Assembly (NCBI GenBank): GCA_907163345.1
Contig: CAJQUN010000425.1
Span: 248,001-312,000 of the forward strand
DNA: 64,000 nt
Reading direction: 5' to 3'
Origin: Haberlea rhodopensis
Taxonomy: Eukaryota > Streptophyta > Magnoliopsida > Lamiales > Gesneriaceae
The notes beneath the pieces were generated by a model, which saw nothing but the letters and a program-made list of their open reading frames with translations, did not search any database and was not told the DNA's origin. The position numbers were made by a program, and so were the translations under genes. Position 1 is the first letter of the stretch, and each line of letters opens with the position of its first letter. Shown here piece after piece: positions 21,728-33,561 of the stretch.

Positions 21728-22118
21728 AAGTGGACTCGGTATTCCGTCATTTTGGCACGGAACCCTTCCCTCCCTCCTCTCTCTCTACGCCTAACCCTTC
21801 TCCCCCCATTTCCCCTCTTCTTCCTTGATGGAAAAATCGATGGTAGCTTGGCTCGGAAGCCGGTTTTCTCGAAGTTAATCAGGTATTAGTCTCCCCCTCG
21901 TCATTGTCTTCAATTTGATAGTAGTATTGTTGTTTTTGGTTGAGTATTAATGTTGGATTTCAGTTTGTGGATTTTGGGTAAAAAACTTATAGTATGTTGT
22001 TGGAGTTTTTATTGAGTTTTAAGGGTGTATTTGAGGTGTCGAAGGTGTATGGGGTGTTGGTTTTAGTTTGGGTGTGAAAAACACCATGGAAGCTCGAATT
22101 TTTCAGAAAATCGTAGGT

Positions 22119-22328
22119 GGCGATCGATCGCCGAGGAGGGGATCGATCGCGACGAGCATCTGTTAAATTGGTGACGATGAACAGTGCAGGCGATCGATCG
22201 CGTGGTCTAGGCGATCGATCGCGAGCAGGTTGGCGATTGATCGCGAGGGTTGGCGATCGATCGCGTGTAAGAGATTTTGCCCACTGGACAGGGGCGATCA
22301 ATCGCGCTAAAAGAGGCGATCGATCGCC
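22119..22328. repeat. CGATCGATCG palindrome cluster, C LTR (8 sites)
   Basis: Eight sites of the GCGATCGATCGC dialect, two with a single change (CGATTGATCG, CGATCAATCG). About 400 bp downstream of the TATA box. Confidence 0.85.
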
Positions 22329-22730
22329 GCTCGTAAGAAAGCGTTTTTTTGAGAATTTTGGAAAATGTCAGGATTTTGGAATCGGGGTTGGAGTGGCCTG
22401 TTTCCGGGGCAATGTCTACATTCCAATGGGAATGTTATACTTATAAAATGGATTGGTTGGAGCCAAAGTTAAGTAAACGAAATTCTCGGTTGGATTTTTG
22501 GCTATCTTTTGAACATATAAAATGGATTATTTTGGGTATTATGCATGCTTAGCCGGTGGGCTTTTATTTTTTGTAATCGTCATGGATGGACATTAGGTTG
22601 GGAAGTTGTGAACGTGCTTGTGCACGTGATTGCATGCCTATGTTTAATTGGGAGTTATTTGCATGTTCGCACTTAACTCATCGGGTCGTGGGACTCAGGC
22701 AAGGTTGGACTCGAACTACGGAATCATAAG

Positions 22731-22745
22731 GTACGTATAACATAC
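22731..22745 (+). other. GTACGT hairpin in C LTR (one mismatch)
   Basis: GTACGT-ATA-ACATAC. One C-to-T change in the right arm leaves a G-U pair in RNA. Confidence 0.55.
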
Positions 22746-23815
22746 GAGCATAGCCCTTTATTATAATTGCAATTGTTGAGTGCTTGGTACACTGTTTTGC
22801 AATGAATGTATATGAAAATGCATAGTATATGATATTAGCAATAAACAGACATTGAAATGCATGGTTTACGGTAATTGCTACAAATGGATACGTGTGCATT
22901 GGGAATCATATGGTGCCACTTTTGAGCGAGCAATGATTGAGATGTTGTCTCCTTTGAGTGAACATCGGTTGGAACGCCACTACTGTTGAGCATGCGTGAG
23001 AATGAAATGCCGTTATTGTAGAGCGAGCAATGAAATAGGACTATAGAACCATAAGTGAGATATATGAAATACTTGTAATCATTGTTTAATGATTTGATAT
23101 TATTGATTATGATATCGGTATGCGGCAAGTGGATTTGTTAATCTATGTAATGATTAACTGGCATTTGGGAATTTGATGGTTTCAGTTATTTTGAGAAGAG
23201 GGAAAGTACAGGGAATCCCGGATGAGGATGATACCATCCAGGGAGCATCCTTTATATTTCATAGCACTTACATTTTTGTAAATTATTAATTGTATTATTG
23301 TGATTATTGGATTTGGGATATTGGTATGCACACCCCGTGTGGGGGCTGTCTCTGTTGGGGCAGGTCATTTGCTACATCGATGGCTTGGAGTTGAGCTCGA
23401 GCTGTGGATTTGAGGTGCTTCCAGGATCGAGGTACCAGCGATGGTATTGAGCACGATACTTTATACATTAGATACACGCATACTTATTCGATGCTCGCAT
23501 GTGAGCACTATGATGTGTACATGGGTTGTATAAAGAAGGCAAGGGCCATTCTCTTTTCCTTTATGTGATGCATGCAATTATTTATTGAATTGCTAAATGA
23601 ATTGAGAACATGTTAGTGTATTATAATGGTGCATGATACGTATGTGAACTTGGTTGGGGGAAACTAGACATTATATGGAATAAGGCAAAGGAATTTTATT
23701 ATTGGCATGGTTTGTTATGATGTCAAGTGGGATTTTCCCCTACATATATAATCGCATGCACTAAATGCTTGGGTTAATACACTAATAATGGATTAAGGGC
23801 ACGGGGGTCCTTACA

Positions 23816-25108
23816 CATAATCATAATCAATGGGTTATATTACGGTCCCATAAGTGTCATGACATATAATAATTCCATTTATGACCACATATCATAAACG
23901 CACACAAGCAAAATAGTTGTGTCACACACACTAACTACTATCATGTATAAGTATGTGCTACCCATTTCCATCAACATGTTCCTAGGTCCTCAACAGCCCC
24001 AAAGAGCAAACCACTGCTCTGATACCCTCGTGCCCTTAACCCGTTATTAGTGTATTAACCCATGCAATTTGTGCATACAATTATGTTATCAGGGGAAAGA
24101 CCACATGCAACCATGGCATAAAATACCATCTATAAAATTTCTTGCATCCTTTCATTAATATCAAGCTTTTCCCAACCTAGTCCATTTAGCATATCATGCA
24201 CCCTTGTAATACATAACACGTCCTCAATTCATTTTGCAATTCCTAAATAATTGCATGCATCATATAAATGAAAAGAGAAAGTCCCTTGCCTTTTTATACA
24301 AACCATATACATATAATAGTGCTCACATGCGAGCATCAAATAAGTATATGTGTATCAAATGTATAAAACACTGTGCTCAATACCGTTACTGGTACTTCGA
24401 TCGTGGAAGCACCTCCAATCCATAGCTCGAGCTCAAATCCAAAGCCTCGATGTACCTATTCACCTGCCCCAACAGAGATAGCCCCCACACGGGGTGAGCA
24501 TACCAATATCCCAAATCCAATAAGTACAATATTACAATTCATAAGTTACACAATGTAAAGACTATGAATATTTAAAAGACACTCCTTGGATGGCATCATC
24601 CTCATCTGGGATCCCTGTGCTGTTCCTTTTCTCAAAATAACCGAAACCATCAAATTCCCAAAGCCAGTTAATCATTACATTGATTAACAAATCCGTTCCC
24701 CATATACTGATACCATAATCAACAAAATTGAATCATTAAACAATGATTACTGATATTCCATATATCTCACTAATAATTCCATAGTTCTATTTCATTGCTT
24801 GCTCCACAATAGCGGCATTTTAATTCCACGCACGCTCAACAACGGCGGCCACATTTGCAATAATATAAAATGCTATGCCCTTACGTTATACGTACCTTAT
24901 GATTCCGTAATCCGAACCAAACCTTGACTGAGTCCCGTGACCCGATGAATTAGGGTCTAACACATAAATAACTCACAATTAAACACAAGCATGCAACCAA
25001 TCCATGATGATTAACCATTTTAAAAGACTCGGGCTAAGCATGCATAATACCCAAAATATTCCATTCCAAGTGAACAAAGGCTAACCCCTTACTAAAACGA
25101 GTTTTCCA
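23816..25108 (-). mobile_element. Element D: truncated relic of the C/E family
   Basis: Minus-strand. A leader of about 200 bp (23816-24010) matches C's leader start; the primer-binding site (GGTATCAGAGCAGTGG, 24011-24026) and the 3' half of an LTR (about 24027-25108) follow. About 17 nt at the LTR edge (the TGTAAGGACCCC end) are deleted. The upstream half of the LTR with TATA box and palindromes is missing where D meets element F. C is inserted in D's leader. Confidence 0.8.
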
Positions 25109-25118
25109 TTTTATTATT

Positions 25119-25711
25119 ATGACCCCTGAAAAAATATGCAACGATGCAATGGTGCTATTTGTCAAGAAATTTGGAAAGTTTATGAAGAAAAGTCAAAAGA
25201 CCTATCAATCCTACCCAAGAAAATAAAGCTTCAAAAATAGATCAGATGAAGATGATCGTGTATGCTTTAACTGTCTCAAGCGAGGACATTTTATTGCTGA
25301 CTGTCCTAAACCGAGGAAGGATGATCTAAAGAAAGGATCCAAAGATTATAGAAAGTCTAAAGAGAATAGTAGATCATCCAGAAGAGACAGAGAACAGAAA
25401 GTACTGGTGGCGGAAGAAAATAATAACAAATGGGCTGACTCAGAATCAGAAACTTCTTCCAGCTCATCCAGTGACAGTGAAGATGAAGAAGTTCATTGTC
25501 TAATGGCCAACGACGACTGTGAGGTAAATGATCCTAATCTTTCTGAATTTACACATATTGAACTCACAAATGCATTACAAGACATGATAAATGAGTATCA
25601 GATGTTGTACGAATCCTTCGAGAACTACAAGACTGAACAACAAGTCCCAACAAAACAGCAGAACAACGAATGTGATTGTGAACAATCCACTGAGTTGAAA
25701 AGCTTGAGGGA
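25119..25711 (+). pseudogene. F gag fragment, left of E
   Basis: C-terminal part of gag. It has NDAMVLFVKKFGKFMKKS, then a TAA in frame near 25226, then the knuckle CFNCLKRGHFIADC (CX2CX4HX4C, 25269 onward) and a Ser/Asp/Glu-rich acidic stretch. Gag binds genomic RNA in the particle. The frame is interrupted at 25717 by E and resumes at 34661. N-terminal gag is absent. Confidence 0.88.
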
Positions 25712-25716
25712 TAAAG
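25712..25716. repeat. Target-site duplication of E, left copy (TAAAG)
   Basis: TAAAG before TGTAAGGACC; repeated at 34656-34660. Confidence 0.92.
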
Positions 25717-26691
25717 TGTAAGGACCCCAAGCCCTTAAACCTTGATTAGTGTATTAACCACTATGTGTGGTACATGCTTTCTATAAAATGTCAATCGGGA
25801 AGCTCTGATGATACTTAATCATTGCCTGTCAATGAAAGACTCATATGTTTGCCCTTTACCAACCCCTTGGTGCCACTTTTCGCATTGTAAACTTTTATAA
25901 AAATTTGGGCAGAGTCTCCCCATAAATAGAGCTATCCCAAAAAAAAGAGTACAACACATAACAAAATCCCGGCCAGGGAACACATAATACTCAACAGAAA
26001 GCAGTAATACAAGTAGATTCCCAGCCAGGGAAGACACCACACATATGTCAACAAAAGTGGGTTCCAACACCCACATAATACACCAATGACTCTCATATCA
26101 TTCTAGCAATTCAACCTAATTGCATGCAACCTTAAATGAAAGAGAGAAAGGCTCATGCCTTTATATACAATCCATATACAAGTATAATCGTGCTCACATG
26201 CGAGCATCATGAATATGTATAAATCCTCAGGTGTATATATATAGGTACTCTATACGATACCGTGCTCCATCAAGCCCTGGTACCACGATCCTGGGAGTAC
26301 CTCAAATCAACAGCTCGAGCTCAGCTCCATAGCCATCGATGTACCTGTCCACCTGTCCCAACAGAGACAGCCCCCAACGGGGTGAGCATACCAATACACA
26401 AAACCCATAATCATAATAATGAAATTCATAATTTACAACAAAGGTAAATGCTAATGAATTTAAATGATACTCCCTGGATGGCAACCTCATCCGGGATTCC
26501 GTGTACTGTCCCTGTTCTCACAATCATCAAACTCATCAAACCTCATAAATCAGTAAACCAACACATTGATTTACACATCGCATGCCTGATTCTCAAATAT
26601 CAATAATGAATGATTCCAAGTTCATATATATGCAAATATAGATATATCAATATCTAATATTGATTTCATAATCCCGCTTTCCATTATACCT

Positions 26692-26797
26692 AGACATCTC
26701 AAATGTCTCATAATGAATACATGATTCTACGAACCTAGACATCTCAATGTCTCACGAAGAATACATGATTCTACAAACCTAGACATCTCAAATGTCT
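26692..26797 (-). repeat. AGACAT hairpin array in E LTR (left copy)
   Basis: Three stem-loops AGACAT-CTCA(A)-ATGTCT at 26692, 26737 and 26781, period about 45 bp. Element I has an AGGCAT/ATGCC version of the same hairpin. Confidence 0.8.
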
Positions 26798-26994
26798 CAT
26801 AATATAGTCATATAAACCCAGTACCCCTTATATCATGTAAGAGTCATCCTACTCTAGTGTCACGCACGCTACAAGCTGCGATATCAAGATTTGGGTCATT
26901 CCTTGGCTATATCAACATATATGTATAACCATACGCAAAACATTCAATGCAATCAAAAACACCTTATGCATTTCACATATATATAGTAATGCTC

Positions 26995-27009
26995 GTACGT
27001 CGCACGTAC
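26995..27009 (-). other. GTACGT hairpin in E LTR (left copy)
   Basis: GTACGT-CGC-ACGTAC, a perfect 6-bp stem. Confidence 0.65.
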
Positions 27010-27760
27010 CTTAAATCTCCGAAGTCCGAGCCAAACCTTGCTCGAGTTCCATGCCCCGAGGAATGATGTGCTAACACGATAAATAATTCACAATTATTTA
27101 CGAACATGTAACCTATGCTCAAGCACACCCATATCCCTCAAAATATTGTCAACACACGACAATTATCCTCTTAAAAGACCCGGGGCAGGGTACATGCAGG
27201 GAAGGAAATAAATGAGACAATCGAAATTTGGAATGCCCTACAAAAATCGAACCTTAATCTCACAATTTCGAACCCGATAAAATACCATAATTTATCTAAA
27301 ATGCCAATTAAGCTATCCAAGCAAGAATCAACATCCCTTGACAAAAACCCCCAATATTCGAACCAAACCCTACCAATTTTCGAAAATAATTTCGAACCTT
27401 AACCACCGAATAAAGCAGGGAAATGCACGAAAAAGACGAACAAGGGTTAAGGGAGATTACCCAACGAAATCGGAAGCAAAATCAAACGAAAATCGAAGAA
27501 CCCTAGAAATTGGGGATCGACGCTTACCAGCAAAATCCGACTTCCACACGCGACGAAACTTTCAATTGGCAGAGGGGAAAGGAGCGCCTCGTCGAGACGA
27601 AGCCGTGGGTAGGTCGCACGCGCCGATCGGCGGCCGGACGGCGGCGGGCGCACCGCTTGAAGCGGCGTGGGTCCTGTAGCAGCGGGAGTCGCATCGCGGG
27701 AGAGAGGGGAAGAATTGGGGCTGAAATGATATTTTCTCTTAAAATCTTGGGTTCAAATGG

Positions 27761-27770
27761 TATTTATAGC
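27761..27770 (-). promoter_or_regulatory. E LTR TATA box (left copy)
   Basis: GCTATAAATA on the minus strand, followed by a C/T-rich leader starting about 40 nt downstream. Confidence 0.65.
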
Positions 27771-28097
27771 AAAAATACCCCGAAAAATTAATAGCCCCAC
27801 AAATACATCATGATTCCTTAAAAATCATCTGTTTTCAAAAACTCTCTCTCTAACTCCAAAACCCCCTACCGGTGCTCACACAGCACCCGAGATTCCGAGA
27901 CACATCAAAAACCCAACTCTTAGGTTTTACACCGTAATGTGAATACAATCTCAACCTCTGGATCCAACGATCCCAACTGCCCAAATAAACGAGCCCAGAA
28001 GGCCCAACACCTCGATTAAATTCCAAATCGCCACGTAAAACCACTTTAGGGATTATTAACACTACGGGATTAACACCTATAATCCCTGGTCATCACA

Positions 28098-28132
28098 ATA
28101 TCCCCCACTAAAAGAATTTCGTCCTCGAAATT
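28098..28132 (-). promoter_or_regulatory. E polypurine tract and pre-LTR palindrome
   Basis: On the minus strand AATTTCGAGGACGAAATT (28115-28132), then TTTTAGTGGGGGATAT abutting the LTR. Confidence 0.78.
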
Positions 28133-30540
28133 AGCACTGGTGTATCACGTAACACCCAGGCTACACAACAACATGAAGCCATAACCTCGATTCCTGACCA
28201 TATCAGAATCGTATTAATAAACGCGAGGATACTTACCTCTCATCAAACTCTGAAACAGAGCGACATACCAAAACCAACATATCACCCAAGAGGCGAAACG
28301 TACCTCGATGCGGGTCATCCCAGAAGTCAGCCTCTCATGACTGCAAATCAACCAATACTTACGACTGTAGATCGGACAGTCATCCTTCGATCTAATACAA
28401 CAGTACGAACACGTCCTGAATGACACATCAACCGTAAGAACGTTGACCTCGTGTCAATCTCTGGAGTGGAATAGACTTCCAAATCCATCATCGCGTCAAA
28501 GAGCGTCAGTACAACTCAACGCTAATAATCCAAAAGCAGTTAGTCAACTGAAACTGTAAGGATTCGAATCGCTCCTGATTCTATCGTAGATATCATTCCA
28601 TGACATCTCTATCAAGACTCACGATGTCTAACATACATCGTTACGAGGGAAACACTAGTACAACCACGGTGTACACATACCAAACCTGGTTTCCACTTTC
28701 AAACTTCCTCCATCGAAGGAGTAGTCGCCTCATTGCAACTTAATTTGGGCAACTCACGGCCACAAATTCAAACAAAAGACATCTCACAAGATGTCCACCT
28801 CCGGATGTTCCAAGAATCACGTCTTGATCATAAATAACAACCGAGACTCCGCAGAGTTTAAATTCTTAAGACATGCAATACACCCATTGCATCCTCAACG
28901 CTTGTGTCGTCAGCGACACTCAACCAATCCGAAATCCTGCCATCCCTTGAAAATCCTCGGATTTAACAATCCAAACTTGGGAAGGCTGTCGCATAACTCG
29001 AAGGAAAACACCAACAAGGGAAATACCTTAACCCTCACAAGAAAATCCCTCTTCAAGGGAGTCAACTAACTTCACGATTATCCCTCATAATCATCGTGCC
29101 ATGGAGATTCCCAATCTCAAGGTGTTCCATATCTCTCATCAGAGATTTAACCATCCAAAAATAGCATAACTCTATGCTTAACAGAGAGGAAATCAATAAC
29201 TGGCATCCGTATACTCACCGGTATACCTGCCTAGGCACTGATATCGGATGCATACTCAATGCACTTAGCTCGGGTATCTACAACCTACCCCTAAGCCCCA
29301 AACACAACCGTCAATTCTGAGTCATTCCTTACTCAGTGGAGGATGATAATCGACGATTAACAATACACGGTGTGATTCCCAAAATCAACACCACTTGCAC
29401 CAACTTACCGAATCTTTCAAAGATTCCCAAATAGGTATAATACTACCTCCTTCCTCGCAAGGGAAGCGCCATTGAACTCGAGATCCACAAGTCTCGAACC
29501 ATCGTTCGGAAAAACTGGATATAATAACACCCATTGTATCCCTAATACAAGGGTTCCCTTAGATTGAGTCAATAACGACCTGATGACTCTCTTGTTGGTA
29601 CTCCAACATCCTGAGCTGTCCCAGACAAGTCTCCAAGATTAAACATAAACGTATACACGTTTCAGTGAGGCATGAACAACCTTAACCTCAATGACATGGT
29701 GACTACTAGAGTCCACCACAATCCACATCGTATCACCTTACGATTTGCCAAACTTGGTTCCAACGAGCAGTGTAACGGCTCTAGCAAGCCCATCATGGTG
29801 CTACACACACGCGGCAGACAACCTAGTCTCTGCCTCTTTAGGTTTACCTCAAACCTACCAATAAGACGGACGTTTCCACATGGTATAACATACTATGGGA
29901 GGAAAACTCAATAGAGTAGTGGGTCTTTATCCAACATTCCTCAATGCCGATATACCCTGGACACTCCAATGTCCCTATGTACTTAACATAACCTGATCCT
30001 ACTCCCTTAGGACCCATCCTACACCCTCAAGGGTGGTGAGATCATGTCTACCACATGTCACATCGACAGAAAGCGAGTAATTTCCTCCATGATTACTCCT
30101 GTCGTCAAATCACATGGCCAAAAGCCATTCCAACGAGCATACCTCAAGGGTATCACCACTCGTAAAATGATTACCCCCAAACATAAGCTGCGGTACAATC
30201 ACATGTACAGCGCATCCATCCATTCCTCGAGCAACCCGCTCGGTATAAGGGTCACGTCAATCGGTGCCGCACACACCACCTTGTGCTCGGTACTGGCACC
30301 CAAGGCATACCACAGAATACGTATACTCAACGCATCGATCATCGTAACGATGATGCATGTCTAATAAGACATCTCCTACACCATCGTCATTGTCATCCTG
30401 TGACGACACATGCCAACTCATGGCATCTAAAACATTGTCAACTAGTGACGATACATGTACATCAGCGTATGTCAATCCACTAACATGCTAGTAAAATAGG
30501 CATAATAAAACATGTATATCAATGCATGCCAGCTACAATA
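28133..30540 (-). other. E internal region, non-coding
   Basis: 2.4 kb without a credible gene. It is closely similar to 51015-53440 of I and recognisably similar to C in reverse complement. Short ORFs differ between the three copies, so the shared constraint, if any, is not at protein level. Confidence 0.65.
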
Positions 30541-30559
30541 AAGCTAATAAAATAGCAAT

Positions 30560-30985
30560 ATCTCATACCTCATCGCTAGCAATATAGCGTCATACCTGTC
30601 TCCGTCGCTCAATAATAGTGTGTAATCAGCACCCATCGCTCGAAGGCGGCAAAATCCTGTGCTGAGTACATAGCGGCAAAATCCCTCGCTATAGAATCGA
30701 CGGCATGACACCTCGTCATATAATAAGTGGCATGAAACCTCGCTATACACCTGAGTATGAATCATCGTCCACATAGTAGCGGAAAGAGGCATCGCTATCA
30801 ATACACCTGGCGGAATGAACCATCGCCAATCAATATAGCGGAATGAACCGTCGCTATAAATACACCTGGCGGAATGAACCATCGCCAATAGATATAGCGG
30901 AATGAACCGTCGCTATAAATACACCTGGCGGAATGAACCATCCCAATAGATATAGCGGAATGAACCATCGCTATAAATACACCTC
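30560..30985 (-). repeat. E leader hairpin array (AGCG and GGCG stems)
   Basis: Alternating ATAGCG-GAATGAACCRT-CGCTAT and TGGCG-GAATGAACCAT-CGCCA stem-loops, three of each in 30810-30980, with diverged ones upstream. This is the reverse-complement counterpart of the C array at 18100-18690. Confidence 0.85.
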
Positions 30986-31010
30986 GAATTGAGTCACTTA
31001 TCAGTAGTGT

Positions 31011-31202
31011 ATTTCAATGCTTCTCACTACTCCATATAAGCGGAATCCTTCCTCGCTTCATATGGACCTTAGTGCAAGCATTGAAATCCTCACTAGGATA
31101 ACCTGGACTCGTGAAATATCAGTGCATTTCAATGCTTCTCACTACTCCATATAAGCGGAATCCTTCCTCGCTTCATATGGACCTTAGTGTAAGCATTGAA
31201 AT
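31011..31202 (-). repeat. Two large composite hairpins in E leader
   Basis: Copies at 31011-31087 and 31126-31202. Each nests four arms: ATTTCAATGCTT/AAGCATTGAAAT (12 bp, perfect), CACTA/TAGTG, CCATAT/ATATGG and AGCG/CGCT. Confidence 0.85.
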
Positions 31203-31555
31203 CCTCACTTTATATTTCACAATATACATATGCAAAACGATGCGTATCAACATGTATCATATCATAATGCACTATCTTATGCATACCTTGATTTACCTTG
31301 TGTTAAATGACTAACCACATAATACATGTTGCCCTTGGGATGCCCGTGCATATGTATAATCATCATTCCTTTTCGTATTCCTTATTTCCTGTAACCTGCA
31401 ACCATCAGGGTTAACAACAATAGCCATCTACGCTATGCATCAACATTCAATACATAATAAAAACGCATTATAAGAATGTATGGTTTCATAAATAAATGTC
31501 ATGACATCCTTCCTCTTTAAATCCATATTTCATCTTGAGCCCTTATCATTAGTAC

Positions 31556-31851
31556 ATTTTAATGCTTCTTGCTACTCCATGTAAGCGGGACTCTTCATCG
31601 CTTCCAATGGACTTTAGCGTTGCTACTCCATGTAAGCGGGACTCTTCATCGCTTCCAATGGACTTTAGCGTTGCTACTCCATATAAGCGGGACTCTTCAT
31701 CGCTTCATATGGACTTTAGCGTTGCTACTCCATGCAATGGACTTTAGCGTTGCTACTCCATGTAAGCGGGATTCTTCATCGCTTCCACTGGACTTTAGCG
31801 TTGCTACTCCATGCAATGGACTTTAGCATAAGCCATTAAAATCCTTACTAA
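31556..31851 (-). repeat. E leader 60-bp tandem array inside an outer stem
   Basis: Units contain GCTA/TAGC, CCAT/ATGG and AAGCG/CGCTT arms around a variable loop. Two units (near 31724-31750 and 31800-31827) lack the apical AAGCG arm but keep CCAT-GCA-ATGG. The entire array is enclosed by ATTTTAATGCTT and its one-bulge complement AAGCCATTAAAAT. Confidence 0.85.
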
Positions 31852-32246
31852 GATAACTTTGATCAAGAAATACACCTCTTATATTTCATAACATGCATAT
31901 GCAAAAACAATGCACAATAACATATACCATAACCTTAATGCACCACTTTGCATTCATCATGTGTCAACAAGACAATATAAAGTACATGTTACCTCGGAAA
32001 TATCCCTTTACCGGATTTTCTTAAAAACCAGCTTCCTTGGCACATAATACACGGAGTGCCAGACATCCCTATAAATGTCATCCTATCGTGTTCCACACGA
32101 TTCCTGCAACCACAATGGTTAGCAATACCACTTTTCATATCATAAGAGCACATAAACAATTTGTTATGTCATACAACATTAATGCCATCATGCATAAATA
32201 TGTGCTATCAATAACTTCCTAGGCCCTTAACAGCCCCAATGAGCAA

Positions 32247-32263
32247 CCACTGCTCTGATACCA
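32247..32263 (-). promoter_or_regulatory. E primer-binding site
   Basis: TGGTATCAGAGCAGTGG on the minus strand, five bases from the LTR. It is complementary to initiator tRNA-Met. Confidence 0.9.
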
Positions 32264-33243
32264 CTAATGTAAGGACCCCAAGCCCTTAAACCTTGATTAG
32301 TGTATTAACCACTATGTGTGGTACATGCTTTCTATAAAATGTCAATCGGGAAGCTCTGATGATACTTAATCATTGCCTGTCAATGAAAGACTCATATGTT
32401 TGCCCTTTACCAACCCCTTGGTGCCACTTTTCGCATTGTAAACTTTTATAAAAATTTGGGCAGAGTCTCCCCATAAATAGAGCTATCCCAAAAAAAAGAG
32501 TACAACACATAACAAAATTCCCGGCCAGGGAACACATAATACTCAACAGAAAGCAGTAATACAAGTAGATTCCCAGCCAGGGAAGACACCACACATATGT
32601 CAACAAAAGTGGGTTCCAACACCCACATAATACACCAATGACTCTCATATCATTCTAGCAATTCAACCTAATTGCATGCAACCTTAAATGAAAGAGAGAA
32701 AGGCTCATGCCTTTATATACAATCCATATACAAGTATAATCGTGCTCACATGCGAGCATCATGAATATGTATAAATCCTCAGGTGTATATATATAGGTAC
32801 TCTATACGATACCGTGCTCCATCAAGCCCTGGTACCACGATCCTGGGAGTACCTCAAATCAACAGCTCGAGCTCAGCTCCATAGCCATCGATGTACCTGT
32901 CCACCTGTCCCAACAGAGACAGCCCCCAACGGGGTGAGCATACCAATACACAAAACCCATAATCATAATAATGAAATTCATAATTTACAACAAAGGTAAA
33001 TGCTAATGAATTTAAATGATACTCCCTGGATGGCAACCTCATCCGGGATTCCGTGTACTGTCCCTGTTCTCACAATCATCAAACTCATCAAACCTCATAA
33101 ATCAGTAAACCAACACATTGATTTACACATCGCATGCCTGATTCTCAAATATCAATAATGAATGATTCCAAGTTCATATATATGCAAATATAGATATATC
33201 AATATCTAATATTGATTTCATAATCCCGCTTTCCATTATACCT

Positions 33244-33349
33244 AGACATCTCAAATGTCTCATAATGAATACATGATTCTACGAACCTAGACATCTCAAT
33301 GTCTCACGAAGAATACATGATTCTACAAACCTAGACATCTCAAATGTCT
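33244..33349 (-). repeat. AGACAT hairpin array in E LTR (right copy)
   Basis: Three stem-loops identical to 26692-26797. Confidence 0.8.
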
Positions 33350-33546
33350 CATAATATAGTCATATAAACCCAGTACCCCTTATATCATGTAAGAGTCATC
33401 CTACTCTAGTGTCACGCACGCTACAAGCTGCGATATCAAGATTTGGGTCATTCCTTGGCTATATCAACATATATGTATAACCATACGCAAAACATTCAAT
33501 GCAATCAAAAACACCTTATGCATTTCACATATATATAGTAATGCTC

Positions 33547-33561
33547 GTACGTCGCACGTAC
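33547..33561 (-). other. GTACGT hairpin in E LTR (right copy)
   Basis: GTACGT-CGC-ACGTAC. Confidence 0.65.

Larger units (their letters stand above)
17116..23815 (+). mobile_element. Element C: non-autonomous LTR element, 3' part
   Basis: Plus-strand element of the C/D/E/I family. It begins in the window at AGAGCAGTGGTT, the second half of a tRNA-Met primer-binding site; the first half and the 5' LTR lie left of A. A 4.3-kb internal region with repeats but no gag or pol is followed by a polypurine tract and a full 2428-bp 3' LTR. The internal sequence aligns by eye, in reverse complement, with E and I (shared phrases around the GGGTGTGG block near 19320 and the CAGGTATGACGCTAT block near 18770). 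This is the LARD pattern: complete termini, non-coding interior. Confidence 0.85.
21388..23815 (+). repeat. C 3' LTR
   Basis: 2428 bp from TGTGATACCCGGG to GGGGGTCCTTACA. In order: TATA box, exon-like leader with donor-like site (AG|GTATTAG at 21883), CGATCGATCG cluster, CATTCC/GGAATG arm, GTACGT hairpin, GAGCGAGCAATG repeats, and the end that matches E and I in reverse complement. Confidence 0.9.
25717..28097 (-). repeat. E 3' LTR (left copy)
   Basis: TGTAAGGACCCC ... CTGGTCATCACA. It contains an AGACAT hairpin array, GTACGT hairpin, GC-rich exon-like leader with donor-like CTG|GTAAGC (minus strand, near 27525), and a TATA box. The 113-residue ORF on the opposite strand, present in both LTRs, is a shadow. 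Confidence 0.95.

Noticed and set aside
27338..27679. 113-residue ORF repeated at 33895-34236
   Set aside because: It is antisense to the E LTR, present only because the LTRs are identical, and overlaps the GC-rich leader. Not conserved as protein in I.
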